Of a DNA stretch of 64,000 nt, positions 48,041 through 57,239 are shown piece by piece. Numbering within the stretch: the stretch's first letter is position 1; every line of letters starts with the position of its first letter. The position numbers were made by a program, and so were the translations under genes. The notes beneath the pieces were generated by a model, which was not told the origin of the DNA, did not search any database, and saw nothing but the letters and a program-made list of their open reading frames with translations. The stretch is from Iphinoe sp. HA4291-MV1 (lineage in GTDB: Bacteria; Cyanobacteriota; Cyanobacteriia; Cyanobacteriales; Nostocaceae), in the NCBI GenBank assembly GCA_019359415.1, contig JAHHHH010000001.1, positions 186,001 to 250,000 on the forward strand, read 5' to 3'.

Positions 48041-49705
48041 TCACCCCTTAAAATAATCTAAAAGCCGATCGCCTGAATCAGCACGAATCAATGCCACAAC
48101 GACATCGGGTAAGGCGGTTAAACTGGGAAAAACCAGATAACGTGATTCCCAACGAGGGTGAAATTTGTCTTTGTATGCGTACAAGCCTTGGAAATTGTAA
48201 AAGCGCTCTAAATGCTTGTAAAGATAGTGTAATACTTTTTCTAAGCGGCGTGACTCTTGAGTTTCACCCACTCCAGCAAGAGCGGAAAGACCAATATTAA
48301 AGCTATCGTAACCTTGTTCCTTGTAGTGCTGGAACATGGAAATAAACAAAAAGTCCATTGTTCCATTTTCAATGGACTTTCGGTGTCGCATGATGTCGTT
48401 AGTCACTTCATTAAGTTGATACTCCGACACAATATTGGTAAAAGCGATAACCTCGCCGTGGGAAGACTGCACTGTTAGAATCTCACACTCTCGCAAATAA
48501 GTTTCGTCAAACCAACCTAGAGAAAACTTTTTTTCTGAACCTTCTACTAATTGCAGCCATTCGTCACTGACGCTTTTCATTTGATGCAACAAATCATCAG
48601 CGATCGGCGGTTGGTAAAATCTAACTTCGTACCCCAGCTTAGTCATGCGGTTAACTGCTGTTCTGAGGTTTTTACCTGCTTTTCCTTGTAAAGTGAAGGC
48701 ATTGAGGTCAACTATTGCTTCTTCGCCAATCTTGAGTACCTGAAATCCTAGCGACTTGTAGAGGTTAATGTTATCAGGTAAAGTTTGGTAGAATGCAGGA
48801 TACCAATCGTTGCGTTGACAAAACTGCTGGAAACTCACAATAACTTCTTGATGGTCTTCAATTGGTCCAATGGGATCACCTAAGGCGATCGCACCCCGTC
48901 CCTTTGGGACATAAGCAATCACACTACGACTAGAAGGACTAAAAAAGTAACTTTTATCACTTAACAAGGTAAATGCTGCTAACGAAGAGCATCCATATTT
49001 TTCTACAATATCTCTTGCCTGCTGACGCTCTTTTAGAGTTGTCGGATCGCGTAGAAAAACTGGTTTTAACAGCATGAACAGTGCATAGGCGATCGTACTT
49101 GCTGCAATAATATAGATAGAGTCGGCAAAAAATTCCCCAAATCGGCTTTTTGGTTGCAGTCCTGCGTTGTCTTCTGTGAAGAACATAGCAAAAGTTTGAG
49201 CTATGGCTTCGCCCCAATTAAAATTTTCGGAAAATTTGCCATCTAACAAGTAAAATCCAATTGTTCCATATGCTAAAGTAAACAGCAAAGCAGCAATTAA
49301 CACTCGTACTCCCTGTGCAATAGAAGGACGGTCTGATTTTGCTGTAAAGACATGGCGCATCAAGAGTAATTGCATTAGCAAAACACTAGACAAGAGACTT
49401 TCTTCATAATCCAGTCCTTTAATTAAATGGCTGAAGATAGAAATAATTAGTAACCCAATAGTGAGTAGCCAAGCAATTCGTTTTCGACGCAACAAGTTAG
49501 TCGCCAGTGTCAGCAAAACGAACCCAGTCAGTGCTGCAAATATATGACCGCTAGCGCGAATATCAAAGGGTAACAATTGCTTCAACCAGTGATTTCGCTC
49601 ATGTAGGTTAGACGTCACTGCTGATACTAAGTTTACCACTCCGACTAAACCTGTCAGGAAAGCTGCACTCCAAAGCCCAATCCGAGTTCTTAAGTCAAGA
49701 GTCAT
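48041..49705 (-). CDS. MprF-like aminoacyl-phosphatidylglycerol synthase (DUF2156)
   Basis: 554 residues. Six or so transmembrane helices fill the first 215 residues. A cytosolic double-GNAT domain follows, as in the C-terminal catalytic part of MprF (SPSSRSVIAYVPKGRGAIALGDPIGP, GKAGKNLRTAVNRMTKLGYEV, GTMDFLFISMFQHYKEQGYDSFNIGLSALAGVGE, YKDKFHPRWESRYLVF). The family transfers an amino acid from aminoacyl-tRNA to phosphatidylglycerol. It is shorter than full MprF because the N-terminal flippase helices are absent; a flippase-like protein is encoded separately at 51780-52724. Two esterase genes follow it on the map. The amino acid cannot be read from sequence. Confidence 0.9.
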   Translation of the reverse strand: MTLDLRTRIGLWSAAFLTGLVGVVNLVSAVTSNLHERNHWLKQLLPFDIRASGHIFAALTGFVLLTLATNLLRRKRIAWLLTIGLLIISIFSHLIKGLDYEESLLSSVLLMQLLLMRHVFTAKSDRPSIAQGVRVLIAALLFTLAYGTIGFYLLDGKFSENFNWGEAIAQTFAMFFTEDNAGLQPKSRFGEFFADSIYIIAASTIAYALFMLLKPVFLRDPTTLKERQQARDIVEKYGCSSLAAFTLLSDKSYFFSPSSRSVIAYVPKGRGAIALGDPIGPIEDHQEVIVSFQQFCQRNDWYPAFYQTLPDNINLYKSLGFQVLKIGEEAIVDLNAFTLQGKAGKNLRTAVNRMTKLGYEVRFYQPPIADDLLHQMKSVSDEWLQLVEGSEKKFSLGWFDETYLRECEILTVQSSHGEVIAFTNIVSEYQLNEVTNDIMRHRKSIENGTMDFLFISMFQHYKEQGYDSFNIGLSALAGVGETQESRRLEKVLHYLYKHLERFYNFQGLYAYKDKFHPRWESRYLVFPSLTALPDVVVALIRADSGDRLLDYFKG

Positions 49706-49745
49706 TAGTCACTTAATTATAAGTTTTATGATAAGTTTTCAATTT

Positions 49746-50648
49746 TTATTTTGAATTTTGAAACTGTTTTCCCACATAAGATAGCGAATCCTTGAGATGC
49801 TTGTGAAAGTAATTCCAACCAACATCTGGACCTGATAAACCATGTCCCCCTGGAAAGGCATAAAATACATTTTCTATACCTAATTTATCTAGGGTTTCGT
49901 GGAATGCTTTAGTGGAAGCAAGTAAATTGAAGTCGCCTTTTCCTGCATCAAGATATACGCGCAGCTCCTTTCTCTTTTGAATTGATAATTGTTGCACAAT
50001 TTGTTGAGGGCTATTTCGTGGACTGCTGTCATCGGTAAAATAGCCGCTATGGCTAAAGAGAATGTTGAAGTTTTGGAGATAGCGTAATCCAATATTAAAC
50101 GCGCCCCATCCTCCAGAAGATAGACCCCCCAACGCCCAAAACTTTGGATTTTCTAATGTGCGGTAGCGTGACTTAACGACTTGTACTAATTCTGAACCAA
50201 TCAATGTTCCAACTTTACCATGAAGTCCATCATAATAATCGGGATCGAATAAGGGACTCGAACCCCGCTGATCATTTCCATCTGGTGTAATCACAATTGA
50301 AGGGGGTAGTTTTTTACTTTTATAAAGTTCATATAGTACACTTGAGACTGCATATTTATTAACATAAGCACGGGCATCATCATGACCGCCATGTAGTAAA
50401 AATATCACAGGATAGCGCTTTTGGGGATTATTGTCATAGCCTGGGGGTAAAATAACGCCATATTGTCGTTGCGTACCCATCGCTTGACTACTGAAAGTTT
50501 CTAGCTGAAACTTTAACCCAGTATTTACCTGTTCTTGAGGCGGATCTAGCTGCGGCGCACCTAAGATAAAAACATACCAATAACCTACAGCACTAAGAAT
50601 TACAATTGCACCTCCTACAACGCCAATTAAGACTTTAGATAATTTCAT
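49746..50648 (-). CDS. Membrane-anchored alpha/beta esterase (FrmB/esterase D-like), copy 2
   Basis: 300 residues with an N-terminal signal anchor (VLIGVVGGAIVILSAVGYWYVFIL), then an esterase domain: PVIFLLHGGHDDARA (oxyanion region), GGLSSGGWGAFNIGLR (nucleophile elbow GLSSG), an Asp in YLDAGKGDFN and a His in FPGGHGLSGPDVGW. It is a clear paralogue of the next gene. Its ATG overlaps the stop of 50645-51604. Both face outward of the membrane beside an aminoacyl-lipid synthase, so lipid or aminoacyl-ester hydrolysis is a reasonable inference. Siderophore-ester or trehalose-ester type activities cannot be excluded. Confidence 0.88.
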   Translation of the reverse strand: MKLSKVLIGVVGGAIVILSAVGYWYVFILGAPQLDPPQEQVNTGLKFQLETFSSQAMGTQRQYGVILPPGYDNNPQKRYPVIFLLHGGHDDARAYVNKYAVSSVLYELYKSKKLPPSIVITPDGNDQRGSSPLFDPDYYDGLHGKVGTLIGSELVQVVKSRYRTLENPKFWALGGLSSGGWGAFNIGLRYLQNFNILFSHSGYFTDDSSPRNSPQQIVQQLSIQKRKELRVYLDAGKGDFNLLASTKAFHETLDKLGIENVFYAFPGGHGLSGPDVGWNYFHKHLKDSLSYVGKQFQNSK

Positions 50649-51604
50649 CGTTTATCAAAACCCAAATTATCACCCGCATGTGCTATTTGGGAGATTTTAA
50701 ATTGTTCCCCTACAAATGTTAGCGAATCTGCCAAATGTGTACGCCAGTATTTCCATGTATGGCTTCCAGGAAACTGACGAAACATATTATAAACTTTCAA
50801 TTGGCTGAGCACTTGACTAAATTGTTGAGCTTCTTGGAGTTCTTCAATATCCTGCTTACCAGAATCCAAGTAAATCTTTAACCGTTTTTTATTTTGAGGC
50901 GAAATGGTATTTATATAGGTGACTGGGCTATTGTTAGGTCCACTCTTATCCTTAAAGTAGCCACTATGACTAAATAAAATCGAGAAGTGATTTAAGTTAT
51001 GCAATCCTACATTCATTGCACCCCAACCTCCAGAAGATAATCCTCCTATTGCCCAAAAATCGGGATTAAGAAGTGTACGATAGCGACTTTGCACGACTTT
51101 GACTAATTCATCACCAATCGCTGTAGATACTTTACCATTAGGACCATCAATATATTCGGGGTCCCAGTAGGGACTAGAACCACGTTTATCATTACCATCT
51201 GGTGTAATAACTATACTAGGTGGTAGTTTGTCTGCTATGTAAAGTTGTTGAAGGGTTTTTAAAGCTTTTCCCTTTTTTTCAAACCACCAATCTTTTGGAT
51301 TCCCATGTCCGCCGTGAAGAAGAAAAATGACAGGATAGCGTTGATTTGGGTTTTGATCATAACCAGGAGGTAAAGCAACGCCGTAAGTGCGACTTCCCCC
51401 CATCACTTGGCTATTGTAAGTTTCAATTTTATAGGTTAGAGGCGTAGCCAGGTCGCTAGTACTTGGTTGTGGCGGTAACAGTGAAGCTGGCTTTTCTTGA
51501 TGTACCTGTTGTGGTGTCTGTGCTTGTACATTTTTTATAGAATGACAGCTAAATAAAGTGAGCAGTGAAACTAGCAGTACAGTTTTAGATTTCAAGCAGT
51601 TCAT
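50645..51604 (-). CDS. Secreted alpha/beta esterase (FrmB/esterase D-like), copy 1
   Basis: 319 residues with a signal peptide ending near LLTLFSC, which may be a lipobox (Cys20), though Phe at -2 is unusual. The esterase domain parallels the downstream copy: PVIFLLHGGHGNPKDWW, GGLSSGGWGAMNVGLH (GLSSG), YLDSGKQDIEE and PGSHTWKYW with the catalytic His. The same PDGNDKRGSSP/PDGNDQRGSSP block occurs in both copies, showing tandem duplication. It overlaps the second copy by ATGA and is transcribed with it, and probably with the lipid synthase 40 bases further on. Confidence 0.9.
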   Translation of the reverse strand: MNCLKSKTVLLVSLLTLFSCHSIKNVQAQTPQQVHQEKPASLLPPQPSTSDLATPLTYKIETYNSQVMGGSRTYGVALPPGYDQNPNQRYPVIFLLHGGHGNPKDWWFEKKGKALKTLQQLYIADKLPPSIVITPDGNDKRGSSPYWDPEYIDGPNGKVSTAIGDELVKVVQSRYRTLLNPDFWAIGGLSSGGWGAMNVGLHNLNHFSILFSHSGYFKDKSGPNNSPVTYINTISPQNKKRLKIYLDSGKQDIEELQEAQQFSQVLSQLKVYNMFRQFPGSHTWKYWRTHLADSLTFVGEQFKISQIAHAGDNLGFDKR

Positions 51605-51779
51605 AAAGAATATTGATTGATGAACCCAATAAAGTATTTCAATATAACACTGTTGACTATACTTAGCTTAATCATAGTTTGCGCTTCCTCGCGCTGCCAT
51701 TAAACTGATAGAGGTTGTGGGAAAAGTACGTCCTCTACTTTCACTCTCGTGTGTATCTCCCCGACTTCTCCGTTGCACT

Positions 51780-52724
51780 ATGCTTCAAAAACTCCGACTC
51801 AACCTCAGTTCCTTGTTTGGCTTGCTGCTTCTGGTACTTTCGGTGTGGGCGATTAGTCACGAGCTACGTGGGTATAATTACCATGATGTGTTCAACTCTT
51901 TAGCAACAATTCCTAAAACTCGCTTAAGTTTGTCAATTTGGTTGTCAGCCTTAGGTTATCTGGTGATGATATGGTATGATATCCTGGGCTTTAGATATAT
52001 TGGTCGTCCTCTTGCTTTCAAAAAAGTTGCTTTTACTGGGTTTATCAGCTCTGTATTTGGCAACACTATAGGTTTTGCTCTGCTGACGGGTAGTGCTATC
52101 CGTTATCGTTATTACTCGAGTTGGGGGGTTTCAGCACTCGCGATCGCTCAAGTCACTGCTTTTGCTAATTTCACTTTTTGGCTGGGAGTGTTTGCTGTAT
52201 CTGGGGTCATATTTCTCTTCCACCCTTTGCAAATTCCTGCCCTCACACATTTACCTTTTGCAACCACACGTTCTATCGGCGTTATTTTTTTACTAGTGGT
52301 TGTTTCTTACTTATTGGGAAGTATTTTTATTAAACAACCGTTAGTTATTCGTGGGCAAGAGTTTCGTTTTCCTTCTTTCAAGATATCTCTTGCTCAGGTA
52401 GCAGTTTCTAGCTTGGACTGGATAATTGCTGCAGCAGTTCTTTATTTGCTGCTTCCCGCCAATACATCTATATCCTTTCTGGATGTATTGAGAATCTACT
52501 CATTAGCGATGTTTGCAGGTGTGGTGAGCAACGTCCCCGCCGGGTTAGGAGTTTTTGAGATTATTGTTTTACATTTTCTGGGCACGAGAGTTTCTCCTGT
52601 AAGAGTTTTAGGTGCAACGCTAGCTTACAGGGCAATTTACGACTTATTGGCGTTGCTAGTCGCAGCAAGTTTACTGGGATTATATGAAATTAGAGACACC
52701 ACAAGAAATATAATTAACAAATAG
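51780..52724 (+). CDS. LPG-synthase transmembrane-region (UPF0104/YbhN) protein, MprF flippase-like
   Basis: About 314 residues from the ATG at 51780, eight to nine transmembrane helices. Seen: WLSALGYLVMIWYDILGFRYIGRPL, the conserved FISSVFGNTIGFALLTGSAIRYRYYSS region of the LPG_synthase_TM family, and SNVPAGLGVFEIIVLHFLG near the C-terminus. In MprF this module flips the aminoacylated lipid. Here it stands as a separate protein, divergent from two esterases and the catalytic half at 48041-49705. An in-frame GTG at 51717 would add 21 residues without hydrophobic character, so I prefer the ATG. Confidence 0.9.
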   Translation: MLQKLRLNLSSLFGLLLLVLSVWAISHELRGYNYHDVFNSLATIPKTRLSLSIWLSALGYLVMIWYDILGFRYIGRPLAFKKVAFTGFISSVFGNTIGFALLTGSAIRYRYYSSWGVSALAIAQVTAFANFTFWLGVFAVSGVIFLFHPLQIPALTHLPFATTRSIGVIFLLVVVSYLLGSIFIKQPLVIRGQEFRFPSFKISLAQVAVSSLDWIIAAAVLYLLLPANTSISFLDVLRIYSLAMFAGVVSNVPAGLGVFEIIVLHFLGTRVSPVRVLGATLAYRAIYDLLALLVAASLLGLYEIRDTTRNIINK

Positions 52725-52757
52725 AATTCATCAGGGACAATTGACTACATTAAACTT

Positions 52758-54593
52758 ATGGCGCTCATAGTTCAGAAATATGGTGGTACATCTGTCGGTT
52801 CAGTAGAGCGTATTCAAGCGGTTGCACAGCGCGTGTGCAAAACTGTTAAAGCAGGAAACTCTCTTGTTGTTGTACTTTCCGCGATGGGGAAAACCACTGA
52901 TGGACTCGTTAAGCTAGCATACGAAATCTCACAAAATCCCAATAGTCGGGAAATGGATATGTTACTTTCCACTGGTGAACAAGTATCCATTGCCTTACTG
53001 AGTATGGCTTTGCAAGAACTAGGACAGCCAGCAATTTCTCTGACAGGAGCGCAAGTAGGGATTGTTACCGAAGCAGAACACACTCGGGCGCGGATTTTAC
53101 ATATTGAAACAGAACGCATTAAGCGACATCTCAATCAAAATAAAGTCGTTGTTATAGCTGGCTTCCAGGGTATTACCAGAACTGAGGAATTGGAAATTAC
53201 GACATTGGGACGTGGCGGTTCAGATACCTCAGCAGTAGCTTTGGCAGCTGCATTATGTTCAGATTTTTGTGAAATTTATACCGATGTACCAGGAATTTTA
53301 ACGACAGATCCCCGTTTGGTTCCAGAAGCACAACTGATGGATGAAATCACCTGCAATGAAATGCTGGAACTCGCAAGCTTGGGAGCCAAAGTATTGCATC
53401 CTCGTGCTGTAGAAATTGCTCGGAACTATGGCGTTCCTTTGGTAGTACGCTCTAGCTGGACGGATGATCCTGGAACTTGGGTGATTTCACCAAAACCACG
53501 TCCGCGTCCACTTGTCAACTTGGAAATTGCTCGTTCCGTTGATGATGTTGAATTTGATACCAATCAAGCGAAAGTGGCAATGTTGCGTGTTCCAGATAAA
53601 CCAGGCGTTGCAGCACGGTTGTTTGGAGAAATTGCTCGTCAGGATGTGGATGTCGATTTGATTATTCAATCAATTCACGAAGGTAATACAAATGACATTG
53701 CTTTTACAGTGATGGCACTTATATTAAAACAAGCAGAAGCCGTAGCAGCAGCCATTGCTCCTGTTCTCCGTAGTCAAAAGGCTACAGAAAATGGAGAAGC
53801 TGAAGTGATGGTACAGCAGAATATTGCCAAAGTCAGTATAGCAGGTGCGGGGATGATAGGACGTCCTGGTGTTGCAGCAAAGATGTTTACCACCCTCGCA
53901 GAAGCTGGAGTTAACATCCAGATGATTTCTACCAGCGAAGTCAAAGTGAGTTGCGTGATTGACAATGCAGATTGCGATCGCGCTGTTGCTTCCCTGCGCG
54001 CCGCCTTTGAAATTGAAGACGAGAGGAGGACAAGGGGACAAGGGGACAAGGGGACAAGGGGAAAATTATCCCCCCATCCCCCCCTCCCCCCCGTACGGGG
54101 TGTCGCTTTGGATATGAAGCAAGCGCGTTTGGCAATTCGTCAAGTACAGGATCGTCCTGGAACGGCGGCGAAGTTATTTGGACTGTTGGCACAATACAAT
54201 ATCAGCGTAGACATGATTATTCAGTCGCAGCGCTGTCATATGATCAATGGAGTTCCTACACGAGATATTGCCTTCACTGTTGCCAGAATAGATGCACAAG
54301 CCGCACAAAAAATGCTTCAGCAAGCAGCAGCAAAATATGGTTGGGGTGAAGTCGTGTTAGATAGCGCGATCGCTAAAGTCAGTATTGTGGGAGCAGGCAT
54401 GGTGGGACAACCAGGCATTGCAGCTACAATGTTTGAAGCGCTAGCGCAGCACCAAATTAATATCCAAATGATTGCCACTTCGGAAATTAAAATTAGCTGT
54501 GTTGTAGCGCAAGAAGAAGGTGTTAAGGCGTTGCAAGTCATTCACACGGCGTTTGGGCTTGCGGGTAATCAGAGTATTCAAGTACCTGCATGA
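52758..54593 (+). CDS. lysC: Aspartate kinase
   Basis: Catalyses ATP-dependent phosphorylation of aspartate, first step to lysine, threonine, methionine and isoleucine. 611 residues. The kinase domain opens with IVQKYGGTSVGSVERIQ and has LSTGEQVSIALLSMAL and TTLGRGGSDTSAVALAAAL. Two pairs of ACT domains follow (DKPGVAARLFGEIA, GRPGVAAKMFTTLAEAGVNIQMISTSEVK, DRPGTAAKLFGLLAQYNISVDMI, GQPGIAATMFEALAQHQINIQMI), the cyanobacterial architecture, so feedback control by end products is expected. A foreign in-frame stretch of about 25 residues, encoded at 54021-54100 by GGGGACAA repeats followed by C-rich sequence, separates the two ACT pairs. Confidence 0.96.
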   Translation: MALIVQKYGGTSVGSVERIQAVAQRVCKTVKAGNSLVVVLSAMGKTTDGLVKLAYEISQNPNSREMDMLLSTGEQVSIALLSMALQELGQPAISLTGAQVGIVTEAEHTRARILHIETERIKRHLNQNKVVVIAGFQGITRTEELEITTLGRGGSDTSAVALAAALCSDFCEIYTDVPGILTTDPRLVPEAQLMDEITCNEMLELASLGAKVLHPRAVEIARNYGVPLVVRSSWTDDPGTWVISPKPRPRPLVNLEIARSVDDVEFDTNQAKVAMLRVPDKPGVAARLFGEIARQDVDVDLIIQSIHEGNTNDIAFTVMALILKQAEAVAAAIAPVLRSQKATENGEAEVMVQQNIAKVSIAGAGMIGRPGVAAKMFTTLAEAGVNIQMISTSEVKVSCVIDNADCDRAVASLRAAFEIEDERRTRGQGDKGTRGKLSPHPPLPPVRGVALDMKQARLAIRQVQDRPGTAAKLFGLLAQYNISVDMIIQSQRCHMINGVPTRDIAFTVARIDAQAAQKMLQQAAAKYGWGEVVLDSAIAKVSIVGAGMVGQPGIAATMFEALAQHQINIQMIATSEIKISCVVAQEEGVKALQVIHTAFGLAGNQSIQVPA

Positions 54594-54637
54594 TAATTAC
54601 TTTTGGAGGTTTTCAAGCGATTTGTTAGCTTGCGCCG

Positions 54638-54976
54638 CTAATCCCCAGTGATTTCAACTAACACTTCACCTGCTTGCAAAAGCTCTAGTGCTTCTGGTAA
54701 TGTTACACTCAAAATCTCTTTCAATCGCGCATTTGATGTATTGCCACACGTTAACCAGATAATTTGTGGCGGTGCTCCAAGACGATCAACTAAGTCAACA
54801 AAATCGCTGTCTTTTGTCATGAAGATAACTCCTTGAGCTTTCGCCACCTCGAAAATCTCAAAATCTTCAGCATCTCTCAGCCCAATATCACGCAAAGCTA
54901 ATGCCGTTACGCTCAATGTGGTGGTGATCCAAGTAGCAATTGCAGGTGAAAGATGTGCATCTACCCAGATCGTCAT
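54638..54976 (-). CDS. DUF5615 PIN-like toxin
   Basis: 112 residues of the Mut7-C/PIN-like DUF5615 family: IWVDAHLSPAIATWI at the start (Asp), LGLRDAEDFEIF-like centre, VIFMTKDSDFVDLVDRLGAPPQIIWLTCGNTSN and a C-terminal helix. The acidic residues match a PIN-type RNase fold. Its start overlaps the end of the DUF433 gene by four bases, the standard two-gene arrangement of this toxin-antitoxin family. Toxicity is inferred from family. Confidence 0.9.
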   Translation of the reverse strand: MTIWVDAHLSPAIATWITTTLSVTALALRDIGLRDAEDFEIFEVAKAQGVIFMTKDSDFVDLVDRLGAPPQIIWLTCGNTSNARLKEILSVTLPEALELLQAGEVLVEITGD

Positions 54977-55197
54977 GCAACCAAAACCGGATGATTGAGC
55001 TTACGTGAAGCGTACATAAGTGCTGCTTTAAGATCATCCGCCTCGAGATCGGGCATTTCTTCCAGGATCTGTTCGGCACTCAGTCCAGCCGCAAACAAGT
55101 CCAGCACATCTGACACCCGAATTCTCATCCCTCGAATACAAGGACGACCACCACATTGTCTAGGGTTAACTGTAATTCTTTCAAGTAAGTTTGACAT
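54973..55197 (-). CDS. DUF433 antitoxin
   Basis: 74 residues: LERITVNPRQCGGRPCIRGMRIRVSDVLDLFAAGLSAEQILEEMPDLEADDLKAALMYA, a classical DUF433 protein with a helix-turn-helix-like fold. It precedes and overlaps the DUF5615 toxin gene, so it probably binds both toxin and promoter. Confidence 0.93.
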   Translation of the reverse strand: MSNLLERITVNPRQCGGRPCIRGMRIRVSDVLDLFAAGLSAEQILEEMPDLEADDLKAALMYASRKLNHPVLVA

Positions 55198-55241
55198 ACA
55201 GTTTCAATCCGAGATAAATCTTTATATAAACGAATTGTCAC

Positions 55242-55424
55242 CTACAAAATTCCTTTTGCCCTCATTCGCACAACAAATGGAGAAACAGGAGACTGAACTT
55301 TTTCCCGTTGTACTTGTTCCCATTCAATCAAAGCCTTACTGTATAACGGTTCTAAAATGTGCAAGTTAAGAGCAAAGTCAAGTCGGACAACATCTTCAAG
55401 CTCTCTCGTTCCCATGCTCAGCAT
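55242..55424 (-). CDS. Small hypothetical protein upstream of the DUF433 gene
   Basis: 60 residues (MLSMGTRELEDVVRLDF... ending VVRMRAKGIL), charged, predicted helical. It lies on the same strand as the DUF433/DUF5615 pair with 44 bases between. No Shine-Dalgarno and no family recognised. It may be real or a fragment. Confidence 0.35.
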   Translation of the reverse strand: MLSMGTRELEDVVRLDFALNLHILEPLYSKALIEWEQVQREKVQSPVSPFVVRMRAKGIL

Positions 55425-55494
55425 TTTTATTTACAGCATCTTAAGTCAAAGATACTTGAAGATCTACAACTCCAAACTATACTCTTACTGATAT

Positions 55495-55622
55495 CCTAAA
55501 ACCAACAAGGCGATGCTCCTTTAGGAGCCGCCAAGGGCGATGGCGCAAAGCGCCCGCTGAGTCCTTCTCCCGTCGGAGACGCGCAAGGGACGAGACGCTT
55601 CGCGAACGCCAACGCGATCGCA
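55495..55622. repeat. GC-rich interspersed palindromic repeats
   Basis: A chain of short palindromes (GCTCCTTTAGGAGC, GGCGCAAAGCGCC) and a stretch TCTCCCGTCGGAGACGCG that also occurs near 40755. Parts resemble 27425-27520. No gene; the permease gene starts 27 bases after its end. Confidence 0.7.
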
Positions 55623-55649
55623 AAAAAATTGTCAAGGTAAAAGTAGACG

Positions 55650-57239
55650 ATGGAAATCTCAACAGTTAAGACTCCCCGCTGGTTTGTTCGCAGAGATATA
55701 GATGGTTTATTTGGGCTTTTCCTCGACAACTTGATTCAAATTTTGTTGATTGTCAATTTGTGTCAAGGGGTGCTTGGCTTCCCTTCCTTCCTGGTGTATG
55801 GGCGTATTTTGCCAGGAATTGCTTTAAGTTTAATTGTTGGTAACTTTTATTATGGATGGTTAGCGTACCAAAAAGGTCAACGGGAACAACGGGATGATAT
55901 CACTGCTTTGCCCTACGGCATTAATACTGTGAGCCTTTTTGCGTATATATTTTTAGTCATGTTACCTGTGCGGTTGAGCGCGATCGCTCAAGGTGCATCA
56001 TCAGAACAAGCTGCGGAATTAGCATGGCAAGCAGGTTTGGTAGCTTGCTTAGGTTCAGGTTTAATTGAATTAATAGGTGCATGGGTTGGTAATCCTTTGC
56101 GTCGCCTTGCTCCCCGTGCGGCGCTGCTTTCTACTTTAGGTGGTATTGCCATCACCTTCATTGCCATTGGCTTTCTATTTCGGACTTTTGCCAATCCCGT
56201 AGTTGGTTTGGTTCCCCTAGGCGTTATTCTGATTACCTACTTTGGACAAGTTCGATTTGCCATCCCTGGTGGGTTATTAGCAGTGCTTTTGGGAATTGGT
56301 TTAGCATGGGGTACAGGTTTGGTAACTTGGGATAATACTAAGTTCGTCACTGCACTGCAACCGATAGGAGTTTACATACCAGGGTTATGGTTGGGAGATT
56401 TATGGAATAGTCGCGCAGTCTTACTGGACTATTTCAGCATCATCTTACCAATGGGGCTTTTTAGCCTTGTCGGTAGCCTGCAAAACTTAGAAAGTGCTGA
56501 AGCTGCTGGAGATGCTTATCCTGCTACCCCAAGTCTTGCAGCGAATGGTATTGGTACGTTGGTTGCAGCTGTTTGTGGTTCTTGTTTTCCAACAACCATT
56601 TATATTGGACATCCCGGTTGGAAAGCTTTAGGAGCAAGAGTGGGCTACTCCATTCTCAATGGTATTTTTATGGGTTTGCTGTGTCTAACTGGAACCGTTG
56701 CAATGCTTGCTTATTTTGTCCCTGTTGAAGCGGGGATGGCAATTGTGTTGTGGATTGGCATTGTCATTGTAGCTCAAAGCTTCACAGCAACTCCTCCTCA
56801 CCATGCCCCTGCTGTTGTTGTCGGTTTGTTACCAGGTATTGCAGGTTGGGGTGCTTTAATTGCCAAAAATGCACTACGCGCAGCAGGTTTGGGAACACCA
56901 GAAAAACCCATAACATCTGCCTTAATTGAGCAGTTTAAGCTAAGCGATACATTCATTGATGGTGCTTTTGCTTTGGAGCAGGGGTTTATTTTTTCAGCTA
57001 TGATTTTAGCTGGTATCACAGTTTATATTATTGAGCGAGACTTCCGCAAAGCTGCCTATTGGTCTATCGCAGCAGCTTTACTCTCTTGGGTTGGCTTGAT
57101 GCATAGCTACCGCTGGACTGTCGCAGATACTGTTGTCAATTTAGGTTTGGGAACTGGAACGCCTTGGGCTATCGGCTACATTTTACTAGCCATTCTCTTT
57201 TTCTACACTGATTGGCAGGCGCGTCAGCGGAGAGAGTAG
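55650..57239 (+). CDS. NCS2-like (xanthine/uracil permease family) membrane transporter
   Basis: 529 residues with about 13 transmembrane helices. The N-terminal WFVRRDIDGLFGLFLDNLIQILLIVNLCQGVLGFP and ITALPYGINTVSLFAYIFLVMLP are typical of the large cyanobacterial permease group related to NCS2. The QNLESAEAAGDAYPATPSLAANGIGTLVAAVCGSCFPTTIYIGHPGWKALGAR segment corresponds to the substrate-site helix pair. The substrate is not determined; purines are the usual guess for the superfamily. Single gene, starting just after a repeat cluster. Confidence 0.85.
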   Translation: MEISTVKTPRWFVRRDIDGLFGLFLDNLIQILLIVNLCQGVLGFPSFLVYGRILPGIALSLIVGNFYYGWLAYQKGQREQRDDITALPYGINTVSLFAYIFLVMLPVRLSAIAQGASSEQAAELAWQAGLVACLGSGLIELIGAWVGNPLRRLAPRAALLSTLGGIAITFIAIGFLFRTFANPVVGLVPLGVILITYFGQVRFAIPGGLLAVLLGIGLAWGTGLVTWDNTKFVTALQPIGVYIPGLWLGDLWNSRAVLLDYFSIILPMGLFSLVGSLQNLESAEAAGDAYPATPSLAANGIGTLVAAVCGSCFPTTIYIGHPGWKALGARVGYSILNGIFMGLLCLTGTVAMLAYFVPVEAGMAIVLWIGIVIVAQSFTATPPHHAPAVVVGLLPGIAGWGALIAKNALRAAGLGTPEKPITSALIEQFKLSDTFIDGAFALEQGFIFSAMILAGITVYIIERDFRKAAYWSIAAALLSWVGLMHSYRWTVADTVVNLGLGTGTPWAIGYILLAILFFYTDWQARQRRE

